In this document: positions 57,085 through 64,000 of the stretch, in pieces | How the letters are laid out: every line of letters begins with the position of its first letter | How positions within the stretch are numbered: the first letter of the stretch is position 1 | Origin: Blastocatellia bacterium UBA7656 | GTDB taxonomy: Bacteria > Acidobacteriota > Blastocatellia > UBA7656 | Direction: 5' to 3' | Assembly (NCBI GenBank): GCA_002483445.1 | Contig: DLHY01000069.1 | Location: 2,140 to 66,139, forward strand | DNA length: 64,000 nt | The notes under the pieces: model-generated | The model's input: the letters and a program-made list of their open reading frames with translations, nothing else | What the model was told of the DNA's origin: nothing | Databases searched by the model: none | Program-made: the position numbers and the translations under genes

Positions 57085-58530
57085 ATGAATGACTCCATAG
57101 AGAGCAATGTATCTGTTTCTGATTCCGCTCCCCGATTGAGCCTTGCCGCGCGAGTGTGGCGCGATCTGCGCGAAGCCGTGTCAGGCTCAGAGCAGGATTT
57201 CACCGAAGGGAGCATAGGGCGGGCGATTATGCTGCTGTCGATACCTATGGTTCTGGAGATGGCGATGGAATCTCTCTTCGGCATCGTCGATGTTTACTTC
57301 GTCTCAAGTCTCGGCCCTGACGCGACGGCGACAGTCGGGCTTACGGATTCGATGTTGACGATTATTTTCGGCATAGCCATGGGACTTTGCATGGCGACGA
57401 CCGCCATGGTCGCCCGACGCACGGGAGAGAAAGACAAGGCGGGCGCGGCGAAAGCTGCGGTGCAAGCGATTTTTCTCGGCATCGCCGTGAGTGTGCCGAT
57501 AGGAGTGATCGGATTTTTATACACTCCAGAGTTGTTTCGATTGATGGGCGCGACCGATGAGGTCATCGCTGTGGGATCAGGCTATGGGCAGGTGATCTTA
57601 GGAACCAACCTGATCATCATGCTGTTGTTTTTGATCAACGCGATTTTTCGCGGCGCGGGCGATGCGGTCATAGCGATGCGGGTGCTGTGGGTATCGAACC
57701 TGGTAAACATCGTACTCGACCCGTGTTTGATATTCGGGCTTGGGCCTTTCCCTGAGATGGGAGTGACAGGCGCGGGCGTGGCGACGGCTATAGGCCGCGG
57801 CACGGGAGTCGTTCTGCAACTTTGGGTACTGCTCGGCGGTCGCGGAAGAGTGAAGATCAGTCGCGATCAGTGGCGGATAGATTTCAAAGTGATGATGCAC
57901 CTGCTGAAGATTTCGCTTGGCGGAATGTTTCAATTCCTCGTCGCTACGGCAAGCTGGCTTGGGCTTGTTCGCATAGTGGCGGTATTTGGAAGCGCGGCGC
58001 TCGCCGGGTACACCATCGCGCTGAGGATAATCATTTTCGCCATCCTGCCGTCGTGGGGAATGAGCAACGCGGCGGCGACGCTCGTGGGGCAGAACCTCGG
58101 AGCAGGCAAGCCTGAGAGGGCGGAGAAATCCGTGTGGCTTGCGGGTCTCAGCAATATGATCGTTTTGCTCGTCGTGACGATAGTTTTTCTGATTTACGCC
58201 GAGCCGCTCATCAGGTTGTTCACCGAGGATGCTGCCGTCGTCCCTTATGGAGTTGATTGCCTGCGATGGGTAAGCTACGGGTATATTTTCTACGCTTACG
58301 GGATGGTGATGGTGCAGGCGTTCAACGGCGCGGGCGACACATTCACGCCGACCGTGATCAATTTGTTTTGTTACTGGTTGTTTCAGATTCCTCTCGCTTA
58401 CTGGCTTGCGATGAAGACGAGCTTCGAGGCGCAAGGCGTCTTTATGGCCATCACCATCGCCGAATCACTTCTCGCTGTCGTCAGCATAATCGTATTTCGT
58501 CGCGGGCGCTGGAAGACACGGACGATCTGA
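57085..58530 (+). CDS. MATE-family efflux transporter
   Basis: Multidrug and toxic-compound extrusion protein of 481 aa with twelve helices, exporting a cationic or amphipathic compound in exchange for Na+ or H+. The N-terminal half carries SIPMVLEMAMESLFGIVDVYFVSSLG, the middle EMGVTGAGVATAIGRG, and the second half GMSNAAATLVGQNLGAGKPERAE, the standard MATE motif. ATG 57085 (MNDSIESN) with AAGAGGTG is preferred over GTG 57076. It precedes the asparagine-synthetase-like cluster and could be its export pump, though a terminator-like hairpin lies between. Confidence 0.92.
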   Translation: MNDSIESNVSVSDSAPRLSLAARVWRDLREAVSGSEQDFTEGSIGRAIMLLSIPMVLEMAMESLFGIVDVYFVSSLGPDATATVGLTDSMLTIIFGIAMGLCMATTAMVARRTGEKDKAGAAKAAVQAIFLGIAVSVPIGVIGFLYTPELFRLMGATDEVIAVGSGYGQVILGTNLIIMLLFLINAIFRGAGDAVIAMRVLWVSNLVNIVLDPCLIFGLGPFPEMGVTGAGVATAIGRGTGVVLQLWVLLGGRGRVKISRDQWRIDFKVMMHLLKISLGGMFQFLVATASWLGLVRIVAVFGSAALAGYTIALRIIIFAILPSWGMSNAAATLVGQNLGAGKPERAEKSVWLAGLSNMIVLLVVTIVFLIYAEPLIRLFTEDAAVVPYGVDCLRWVSYGYIFYAYGMVMVQAFNGAGDTFTPTVINLFCYWLFQIPLAYWLAMKTSFEAQGVFMAITIAESLLAVVSIIVFRRGRWKTRTI

Positions 58531-58558
58531 TTCCAGGGCCATTTAATCTTCGGAAATA

Positions 58559-58632
58559 GAACGCGGATCAAACGGATTTGGCGGATGAACACGGATCAGA
58601 TCAGCGTAAATCCGCCTAATCCGCGTCATCTG
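58559..58632. repeat. Short-word palindrome (GCGGAT / ATCCGC words)
   Basis: Left words GCGGATCAAACGGATTTGGC and GGATGAACACGGATC (58562-58597) are answered by GTAAATCCGCCTAATCCGCG plus CATCTGCG (58605-58631). The arms contain the same word family in inverted order. It lies shortly after the MATE stop codon. Confidence 0.75.
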
Positions 58633-58689
58633 CGGGCTATCCTGATCCCAGCAGTGAAAACTATATGGCCCTATATCTTATTCGAAGTC

Positions 58690-58732
58690 GAAACGAAGCG
58701 GAGCAGACATCGCAACTGCCCCGCTTCGTTTT
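58690..58732 (+). terminator. Hairpin terminator, downstream of MATE
   Basis: AAACGAAGCGG (58691-58701) pairs perfectly with CCGCTTCGTTT (58721-58731) around a 19-base loop with a further GCA/TGC step, followed by T-rich DNA. Form and place fit an intrinsic terminator for the MATE gene. Confidence 0.65.
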
Positions 58733-58784
58733 GTGATACTCTTCGTTTGAAAGAGATCAACAGGGAGAAAATAAAATCACTTCT

Positions 58785-60509
58785 ATGTCGCCCCGCTGGC
58801 GCTCATTGCTCAAAAAGGAAAACCGCAACACCGATACAATCGCTTCTTCACTCTGGAGGATCGCCTGCGGGCGCGTTGCCGATATCAATGGCCGCTTCTC
58901 TTTGCGTGATGATCTCGTAGCCTTTGAAGCGATTCAACCTGCCGCAAGCACGCACGGGCGATATCTCGTCGCCGGTGAAATACACCTTACCAATCGCGCG
59001 GCGTTGATGGAAAGATATCGACTCGATGAAAAAAATGATTCGCTCACCTCTGCTGAAGTAGTCGCTCGATTGTGGGAACTGTTGGAAAATTCGACCGCCG
59101 CACTGCTTGAAGGAATGTTCGCTCTCGCCGTCTGGGATCGAGAGAAACAGACGCTCACGCTCGCCCGCGACCCGGTTGGCGGGCGCACGATCTATTACAC
59201 GACCACCGGCCCTGTCCGCTGGGTTTCGCCTCATCTCCGCGCACTTGAATCTGTAATCTCGAAAGATATCGACACGGTCGCCCTGAGAGATTATCTCTGC
59301 TGCGCTTTCGTTCCGGGCGCGCGAACTATGTGGAAACATATTCGCGAAGTTCGCCCCGGCTCACTCGTCCGGCTGCCCGACGGCGAGGCTCGATCTTACT
59401 GGCGGATCGAGGAGAAAATCGAAGGCCCGGATGAGCCTATCGAATGGCACGCCGAAAGATTGCGCTCTCTGCTTGAGACAGTGATTAGCGATTGCCTCCC
59501 GGCCAGTGAGCCGGTCGGGGCTTATCTTTCGGGCGGACTGGATTCGAGCGCGGTCGTGGCTTTGGCCTCTGCGCTACACTCAAAGCCTGTGGATACCTTT
59601 TCGATTCACTTCGGAAACGAGTGTCCGAATGAACTGGAATGGTCGAGCCTCGTCGCCAGCCATTGCCGAACTCATCACAACATCATCGAGATCACGCCGC
59701 GCGATATGTGGGAACTGCTCCCTGAAACGATGGCGCATCTCGATGATCCCATTGGCGACCCGCTCACTATTCCGAATCTTTTGCTCGGAAGAAAAGCGCG
59801 AGAATCGGTCAGCCTTATTCTCAATGGCGAGGGCGGCGATCCGTGCTTCGGCGGCCCAAAGAATCAGCCCATGCTGTTGAGCGATCTTTATCGTCCGGCG
59901 ACCGAAGAGAGAGCGGCGGATCAGGCGTCGACCTACCTCGCTTCTTTTCAGAAGTGCTGGCCTGATCTGGCGCGCCTGCTCAAGCCTGATGCCTTCAAAG
60001 AAGCGATGGCCGCGTCTTTCTTCTTCGAAGAAGAGATGGGGGCGGAAGCCGAATTTCTCAATCGCCTCATGTTCATCAACATCAAGTACAAAGGCGCGGA
60101 TCACATTCTAACGAAGGTCAACAATCTGACACGCGCCGCGGGCCTCATCGCCTTCTCGCCGCTTTTCGATCAGCGCATAGTCGAGATGAGTCTTGCGATA
60201 CCGCCCAGGTACAAACTATTCGGCGCGCAGGAAAAAGCCGTCTTGAAGAAAGCCGTATGGGATTTGCTGCCCGAATCGATTCTGCTCAGGCCGAAGAGCG
60301 GAATGATGGTGCCTGTTCAGTTGTGGTTCAAAAAGCGATGGAATAGACAAGCGCGCTCGTTGCTGCTCAGTCGTCGGGCGAGGGTGAGAGAGTTTCTCAA
60401 TCAGGAATTGATCCGAGAGTGGCTTTCCTACAGCGGCGACGTGTGGTCGCGCTATGGCGTAAAGCTCTGGCTATTAGTGAGCCTCGAAATCTGGTTGCAG
60501 GGTAGATAG
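58785..60509 (+). CDS. Asparagine-synthetase-like ATP-dependent ligase without glutaminase nucleophile
   Basis: Protein of 574 aa. The N-terminal glutaminase-type domain is present in outline (LLEGMFALAVWDREKQTLTLARDPVGGRTIYY near 108-138) but it does not begin with the essential Cys2, so it cannot release ammonia from glutamine. The ATP-pyrophosphatase motif SGGLDSS is at 249-255, and LNGEGGDPCFGG and the C-terminal LLRPKSGMMVPVQLWF are conserved. This resembles lasso-peptide cyclases, beta-lactam synthetases and other AsnB-like ligases that activate a carboxylate by adenylation. The gene lacks a good ribosome site at ATG 58785. It faces the divergent-strand gene group at 60.6-64 kb. Substrate unknown. 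Confidence 0.83.
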   Translation: MSPRWRSLLKKENRNTDTIASSLWRIACGRVADINGRFSLRDDLVAFEAIQPAASTHGRYLVAGEIHLTNRAALMERYRLDEKNDSLTSAEVVARLWELLENSTAALLEGMFALAVWDREKQTLTLARDPVGGRTIYYTTTGPVRWVSPHLRALESVISKDIDTVALRDYLCCAFVPGARTMWKHIREVRPGSLVRLPDGEARSYWRIEEKIEGPDEPIEWHAERLRSLLETVISDCLPASEPVGAYLSGGLDSSAVVALASALHSKPVDTFSIHFGNECPNELEWSSLVASHCRTHHNIIEITPRDMWELLPETMAHLDDPIGDPLTIPNLLLGRKARESVSLILNGEGGDPCFGGPKNQPMLLSDLYRPATEERAADQASTYLASFQKCWPDLARLLKPDAFKEAMAASFFFEEEMGAEAEFLNRLMFINIKYKGADHILTKVNNLTRAAGLIAFSPLFDQRIVEMSLAIPPRYKLFGAQEKAVLKKAVWDLLPESILLRPKSGMMVPVQLWFKKRWNRQARSLLLSRRARVREFLNQELIREWLSYSGDVWSRYGVKLWLLVSLEIWLQGR

Positions 60510-60577
60510 ATGTCAGAGGTCAGATGTTAGTGTTGCGCAATGACTGCTGACATCTAACATCTGACCTCTGACATCTA
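60507..60577. repeat. Near-perfect 27-bp palindrome (GTCAGAGGTCAGATG words)
   Basis: AGATAGATGTCAGAGGTCAG plus ATGTTAG (27 bp, from about 60505) is matched base for base by CTAACATCTGACCTCTGACA plus TCTATCT, with a 23-base loop. It is the most regular palindrome in the window. It supplies the stop codon TAG of the asparagine-synthetase-like gene and lies between two convergent genes. Confidence 0.95.
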
Positions 60578-60582
60578 TCTTT

Positions 60583-61707
60583 CTAGCCGAAGCTGTCGGA
60601 TATGAAAATGAATGTTCCGCCGTCATAATCCGTGGCGGTCGGGTCTGCAAGCGCGCCCTGAGCGCGAGGATCGCGGCTGAGGACTATCCCCTGAATGACC
60701 ATTCGAAGCAAGCCTTGGGGCGGGAGCGATTCAATATCGACGTAATTGCCTTCTTCAAGCCATCTGAGTTCTTCAGCCTTGAGTCGCAGGCGAACGCCCG
60801 CCGCGAGATTTTGTTTTGCAAACTGCGCTGACCCTTCCGATTGCTCGACGAACATGCGTTTGCCTATGACCTGACGCGGCATCAGCCCGATGTCGAAGAC
60901 CTCCGCTCCCGGCCAGTCCTTGAACCAGCCCGGATCATTCGCCAGGTGATAAGCCAGTTGCACTCCAGCCGCGCTTGCATTGTGAAGAGCATAGACTTTC
61001 AACGCAGGATTGCGACGGAGCATTTCCATCACAGTGTCGAAGATATTTTGCGGATAGTGGTCGCCGCCGAGTACGGCGCAGTTATGCTCGAAATGAAAAT
61101 TGTTGGCGATGAGGAATTGAGCGGTCGCCGCGCGCTCGCACACGATAACGCGGTCGAAGCTGTATGCCTTGATGTCGTCGCTTATCTTTGCCAGTTCTTT
61201 TTTTGCCTGCGGCAGCGGAAGAAGCTTCTCGACAGGCCCGTTATTTTTTGCCCATGTGTCGATCCAGCCCTTGAACTGATCGATGGGGGTTTTCGCTTCC
61301 TTGGGCCTGTTTTTGAGCAATCGCTTTGCGACCTTCTCTATCAGCAGCGCGATGCCTGCCGGAAGCAAAATAATGAACGCGATGAAAGAGAGGAAAGACG
61401 TTGAACTGAAAAAGATGATGAGGCTGACGATTGAAATCACGATGAGAACGCATCCGCACCCCTGAACTTTTTTCGTCGTCGTGAGCCTGCGACTTTCAAG
61501 CGAATAGAACAACTGGCGCGGGGTGAAAAACAGAGTGTTGTTGACCGAAGTTTTCGCTATCACGTTTGCGAAAAACATATCGGTGAATTTGGCGCTCGAT
61601 CCGCCCTTGGGATCGAAAGTAAAAGGGTGATGGCATTTTATGCATCGCCCCCTGTTCTCCGTGCGCTCCTTGAGCTTATTGTCCGTCTGGCATTTTATAC
61701 ATTTCAC
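60583..61707 (-). CDS. Zinc-ribbon membrane protein of unknown function
   Basis: Protein of 374 aa. A Cys4 zinc ribbon is at the N-terminus (CIKCQTDNKLKE...RCIKCHHPFTF), about residues 3-30. Two hydrophobic helices follow near 85-130 (VLIVISIVSLIIFF and SFLSFIAFIILLPAGIALLI). The C-terminal 230 residues form a soluble domain with FDRVIVCERAATAQFLIANN, CAVLGGDHYPQN and VYALHNASAAGVQLAYHLAND; the pattern loosely recalls a Toprim-like fold but I do not recognise the family. The start is GTG 61707 behind a GAGGA site. It lies 10 bp after the decarboxylase-like gene and is likely in the same operon. Confidence 0.6.
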   Translation of the reverse strand: MKCIKCQTDNKLKERTENRGRCIKCHHPFTFDPKGGSSAKFTDMFFANVIAKTSVNNTLFFTPRQLFYSLESRRLTTTKKVQGCGCVLIVISIVSLIIFFSSTSFLSFIAFIILLPAGIALLIEKVAKRLLKNRPKEAKTPIDQFKGWIDTWAKNNGPVEKLLPLPQAKKELAKISDDIKAYSFDRVIVCERAATAQFLIANNFHFEHNCAVLGGDHYPQNIFDTVMEMLRRNPALKVYALHNASAAGVQLAYHLANDPGWFKDWPGAEVFDIGLMPRQVIGKRMFVEQSEGSAQFAKQNLAAGVRLRLKAEELRWLEEGNYVDIESLPPQGLLRMVIQGIVLSRDPRAQGALADPTATDYDGGTFIFISDSFG

Positions 61708-61717
61708 TTTTGCGTCC

Positions 61718-62968
61718 TCATAACTCGGTTTGACTCTCGATCAACGTTTCAAAAGATTCGCGTCGGCGAATCAATCGATGCCGGTCGCCTTCTATCAAAA
61801 CTTCTGCGGGGCGCGGGCGATGAAGAAAATGAGACGACATCGAATAGCCGTAAGCTCCCACATCATGAATGGCAATCGCGTCGCCCTCTTCGAGGGCGGG
61901 GAGCCGCGCGCCGCGGCTCAGATAGTCGCGCGAAAAAGTAGTGTTGCCGCATACGTCGGTCGTGAAAAGCTCTCCGGGAGCCTCTTTCAGGGCCGAGACC
62001 TCGCGGTGTCCGCCATGCACGCTGAGGACGGCGATGTTTGCAACCGAGGTATCGAGGCCCGCGATTTGTTTATCGCCCTGCCATTTGACCGCAACGACGC
62101 GAGCAATCAGAGTTCCGCAACCGGCGATGACAGCCCGTCCCGGCTCGATCAGGAGATCGAGCCGCCGATCAAGCGCGGAAACCTGACGGCTCAACTCTTC
62201 GCCGAACATTTCCCAGTCGAATACCCCGCGGTCGCGGCGGTACGCATAGCCGAAGCCTCCGCCGAAGTCGAGATACTGCAAGTCGGGAAGACCCGCGGCG
62301 CAGCGCAGAACTTCGGCTATTGAATCGGTGAAAGCCGCGGTCGCGTTCGTGCCAGTCCCGCGATAGAAATGAATGCCCGTGACTTTCAATCCGCGGCGCG
62401 CACCGATGCGGGCAGCTTCTTCGAACTCATCTACACTAACGCCGATTCGATTCTCGCCGGTGACTTCCGGCAGGTTGAGCCTCAATCCGATCCGCGGCGC
62501 TGACGATGGATCGCCTGAATAAATTTCGCAGAAGAGTTTGAGTTGACGGATGCTGTCGAGATTGAAAGCGCCAACTCGCCACGCGATCATCTGAAGGAGA
62601 TCATCGCTATTGAGATTGCTGCCGCTGTAGACGATGCGCGCAGGATCGAAACCGGCTCTAAGACCGAGGAAAGCATCGCCCGGAGTGTTTGCGTGCAATC
62701 CCCACCCGCGCTCCTGAAAAATGCGAAGCAGGGCGAGGTTGCCGTTCGTAACGCAGGCGAAATGAAAACTCGTGCCGGGGTAGGGAACTGAGCGCGATAT
62801 TCGATCAATCGTCGCGCGCAGCGTGTCGGCGTCATAAACATAAAGCGGCGAGCCATAGCAGGCGAGAAGCTCTTCGACCAGTGGTCGGGGGCCAGGGGTC
62901 AGGGGTCGGGAGTCGGTATGTCGATCCCCCCTGCACCTCTGCACCTCTTCACCCCTGCGCCTCTTCAT
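61718..62968 (-). CDS. Diaminopimelate/ornithine-decarboxylase-like protein lacking the PLP lysine
   Basis: A fold-type III PLP-decarboxylase homologue of about 416 aa. TIM-barrel and C-terminal domain motifs are kept: LDFGGGFGYAY, LLIEPGRAVIAG, DVCGNTTFSRD and IHDVGAYGYSMSSHF. But the motif that should read YAVKAN reads FACVTNGN, with Val73 instead of the lysine that binds PLP as an aldimine, checked in the DNA. The protein may thus be a non-catalytic partner like antizyme inhibitors, or have changed chemistry. The N-terminus is uncertain: the start codon lies within a palindrome (ATG 62968 taken here) and the first 28 residues are repeat-encoded. It is flanked by asparagine-synthetase-like genes. 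Confidence 0.75.
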   Translation of the reverse strand: MKRRRGEEVQRCRGDRHTDSRPLTPGPRPLVEELLACYGSPLYVYDADTLRATIDRISRSVPYPGTSFHFACVTNGNLALLRIFQERGWGLHANTPGDAFLGLRAGFDPARIVYSGSNLNSDDLLQMIAWRVGAFNLDSIRQLKLFCEIYSGDPSSAPRIGLRLNLPEVTGENRIGVSVDEFEEAARIGARRGLKVTGIHFYRGTGTNATAAFTDSIAEVLRCAAGLPDLQYLDFGGGFGYAYRRDRGVFDWEMFGEELSRQVSALDRRLDLLIEPGRAVIAGCGTLIARVVAVKWQGDKQIAGLDTSVANIAVLSVHGGHREVSALKEAPGELFTTDVCGNTTFSRDYLSRGARLPALEEGDAIAIHDVGAYGYSMSSHFLHRPRPAEVLIEGDRHRLIRRRESFETLIESQTEL

Positions 62969-63005
62969 CTCTTCACCCTTGCACCTCTTCACCTCTTCAC
63001 CCATA
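62879..63005. repeat. Short-word palindrome (GGTCAGGGG and GAAGAGGTG words) at a gene junction
   Basis: GGGGTCAGGGG-type words (62883-62913) and CTCTTCACC/CTGCACCTC words (62932-63002) fill the joint between two genes. The words encode the first residues of the decarboxylase-like protein and the last six residues (GVWVKR) and stop codon of the asparagine-synthetase-like protein upstream. Confidence 0.8.
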
Positions 63006-64000
63006 CCCCATCCCTCAGCATCCGCCAAATCTGCCACATTAGAAGAAGCCACAGAGTTTCGCCTATGCGACGGCCCTGAATGTGACCGCTCACCTCTCCG
63101 CGCTTGATGCGGTTGGCCAGGTCGGGCGTGAACAGGCGTTGTGCTTTGAGCGCGCGGCTGCCGAGATGTTTTCTCAACAGGCTGCCGAGCGGGCCGAGGC
63201 ACCAGTCCGTCAGAGGAACGCCCATGCCGCGCTTTTCGCGCCATACAATTTCCTGGGGCAGCCACGCGTCGACGGCGCGTTTGAGCAGGTACTTCTCGCA
63301 AGGCCCGCGCAGAAAGAGATCGCCCGCGACTTCAAACGTAAAGGAGGCGAGCGGTTTATAACAGAACGGCGTCCTGACCATCAACCCGTGCGCGAGAGCC
63401 AGACTCGTTGCGCGAGGTTGAATATTGTTCGCGCCCTTGAGCATCAGATTCGCCCTTCGCAACCGATGAAGAAGCGAGCTAGTCGGCGCGGGGTCTATCG
63501 CATCTTCGATCCACATAAGAGGATCGAGAACTGCGATATTTTTCAGGGCTTCAGGGACGAAGACCGTTTCTTCATAACCGTGAAGGCGATGAAAAGTGCG
63601 AAGGTAATGACGCCTGAAGTCCGACTCGCTGTTTGCGCCATAGACGCCCGAAGCGATCAGAGGTTTGTTAGTCCAACCCGCAAAGAGTTGATCGCCGCCT
63701 TCGCCGTTGAAGACGACGCGGCAATCTCGGCTCGCGGCTTCGTTGAGCAGGTAGAGAGGAACAGTTACGCCATCGCCATAGGGAAGATCGAGAGCGCGAA
63801 CAGTCGGGCGCAGAGCGCGTTTGATTTCCCGCGGAGTCGCCTCGACTCGTGTGAGCGGAATGCGGAGAGCTTTCGCTACTGTTTCGGCGTAAGGCAATTC
63901 AGGGAGACCGTGTTTTCCAAAATCGAGAGTGTAAGCCCGGACGCGAGCGCCTGCGCGGACGAGGAGCGCGGCGGTGATCGAAGAATCAAGCCCGCCTGAA
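62989..64000 (-). CDS. Asparagine-synthetase-like ligase, 5' end beyond window
   Basis: The frame is open to the window edge and begins there with SGGLDSSITAALLVRAGARV, so the ATP-pyrophosphatase core is cut at its P-loop and the N-terminal part is missing. Further motifs are FNGEGGDQLFAGW, the ANNIQPRATSLALAHGLMVRTPF segment and WREKRGMGVPLTDW, all typical of AsnB. It is similar to the enzyme at 58.8-60.5 kb and the two may act on related substrates. Its last six codons and the stop lie in a short-word palindrome. The decarboxylase-like and zinc-ribbon genes follow on the same strand. Confidence 0.85.
   Translation of the reverse strand, partial: SGGLDSSITAALLVRAGARVRAYTLDFGKHGLPELPYAETVAKALRIPLTRVEATPREIKRALRPTVRALDLPYGDGVTVPLYLLNEAASRDCRVVFNGEGGDQLFAGWTNKPLIASGVYGANSESDFRRHYLRTFHRLHGYEETVFVPEALKNIAVLDPLMWIEDAIDPAPTSSLLHRLRRANLMLKGANNIQPRATSLALAHGLMVRTPFCYKPLASFTFEVAGDLFLRGPCEKYLLKRAVDAWLPQEIVWREKRGMGVPLTDWCLGPLGSLLRKHLGSRALKAQRLFTPDLANRIKRGEVSGHIQGRRIGETLWLLLMWQIWRMLRDGVWVKR

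Noticed and set aside
58785..58900. Regular glutamine-dependent asparagine synthetase
   Set aside because: The protein does not begin with Met-Cys and has no Cys at the corresponding position, so the glutaminase function is absent.

Overview
The window looks like a chromosomal segment of a soil-type Acidobacteriota, most likely class Blastocatellia. This is inferred from gene content, since no rRNA or taxonomic marker gene is present. The supporting content is a very large Oar-like TonB-dependent receptor, several exported PQQ-type beta-propeller proteins, many fatty-acid oxidation genes with an EtfAB/EtfAB:menaquinone oxidoreductase set, and intergenic spaces filled with short-word palindromes. 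Most of the segment is G+C-rich and densely coded; a visibly A+T-richer block lies at about 27.93-30.05 kb.

Layout. 1-1.9 kb: edge of a mobile region (tyrosine recombinase running off the window, PAP2 phosphatase). 2.1-10.1 kb: three exported PQQ-propeller proteins, a Uma2-type nuclease, a DUF1444-like protein and a nucleoside-type MFS permease. 10.1-15.7 kb: TonB receptor, secreted S1-like protease and alpha/beta hydrolase, all on the minus strand. 15.8-18.1 kb: three coupled enoyl-CoA hydratase/isomerase genes, with an IS605-type tnpB gene and its structured flanks directly upstream (18.15-19.7 kb). 19.8-27.4 kb: secreted metallo-beta-lactamase-fold hydrolase, then a probable etfB-etfA-EMO-acyl-CoA dehydrogenase (two genes) operon. 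27.6-32.5 kb: accessory island with a ScaI-like type II restriction-modification system (controller, endonuclease, methyltransferase) and a plasmid-like HTH-ParA-replication-type operon preceded by a helically phased repeat array. 32.5-46.9 kb: sugar-phosphate-isomerase-like protein, TPP enzyme, trans-3-hydroxyproline dehydratase, M28 peptidase, acyl-CoA dehydrogenase, acyl-CoA carboxylase, a live/degenerate amidohydrolase pair, JAMM-like and M29-like proteins, and a DUF4394 protein. 47.0-58.5 kb: PilZ-like protein, MFS and Na+/solute symporters, a solitary antitoxin-like HTH gene, a radical SAM/FAD oxidoreductase pair, a PQQ-propeller/EF-hand protein, a secreted esterase-like hydrolase and a MATE exporter. 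58.7-64 kb: a possible biosynthetic cluster with two asparagine-synthetase-like enzymes, a decarboxylase homologue lacking its PLP lysine, and a zinc-ribbon membrane protein.

How genes work together. The fatty-acid genes appear to be one regulon: the etfB promoter and the acyl-CoA dehydrogenase promoter at 38.9 kb each have near-consensus -35/-10 boxes with the same TetR-type palindrome just downstream of the -10. The acyl-CoA dehydrogenases would pass electrons through EtfAB to the membrane Fe-S/cytochrome protein and on to menaquinone. The R-M genes share one operator word in both promoters, and in the methyltransferase promoter it overlaps the -10 box.

The most unusual feature is a family of palindromes built from repeated words of about 7 bp (for example GTCAGAT, GGAGTCT, TTTTCAG, GCGGAAT, AGAAGTC). 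The word differs from locus to locus but the architecture is constant: a few direct copies, a short loop, then the same words inverted. They occupy more than a dozen intergenic spaces. In several places they have entered reading frames, giving an internal peptide in the EMO protein, a repeated peptide in the replication-type protein, and the C-termini or stop codons of others.
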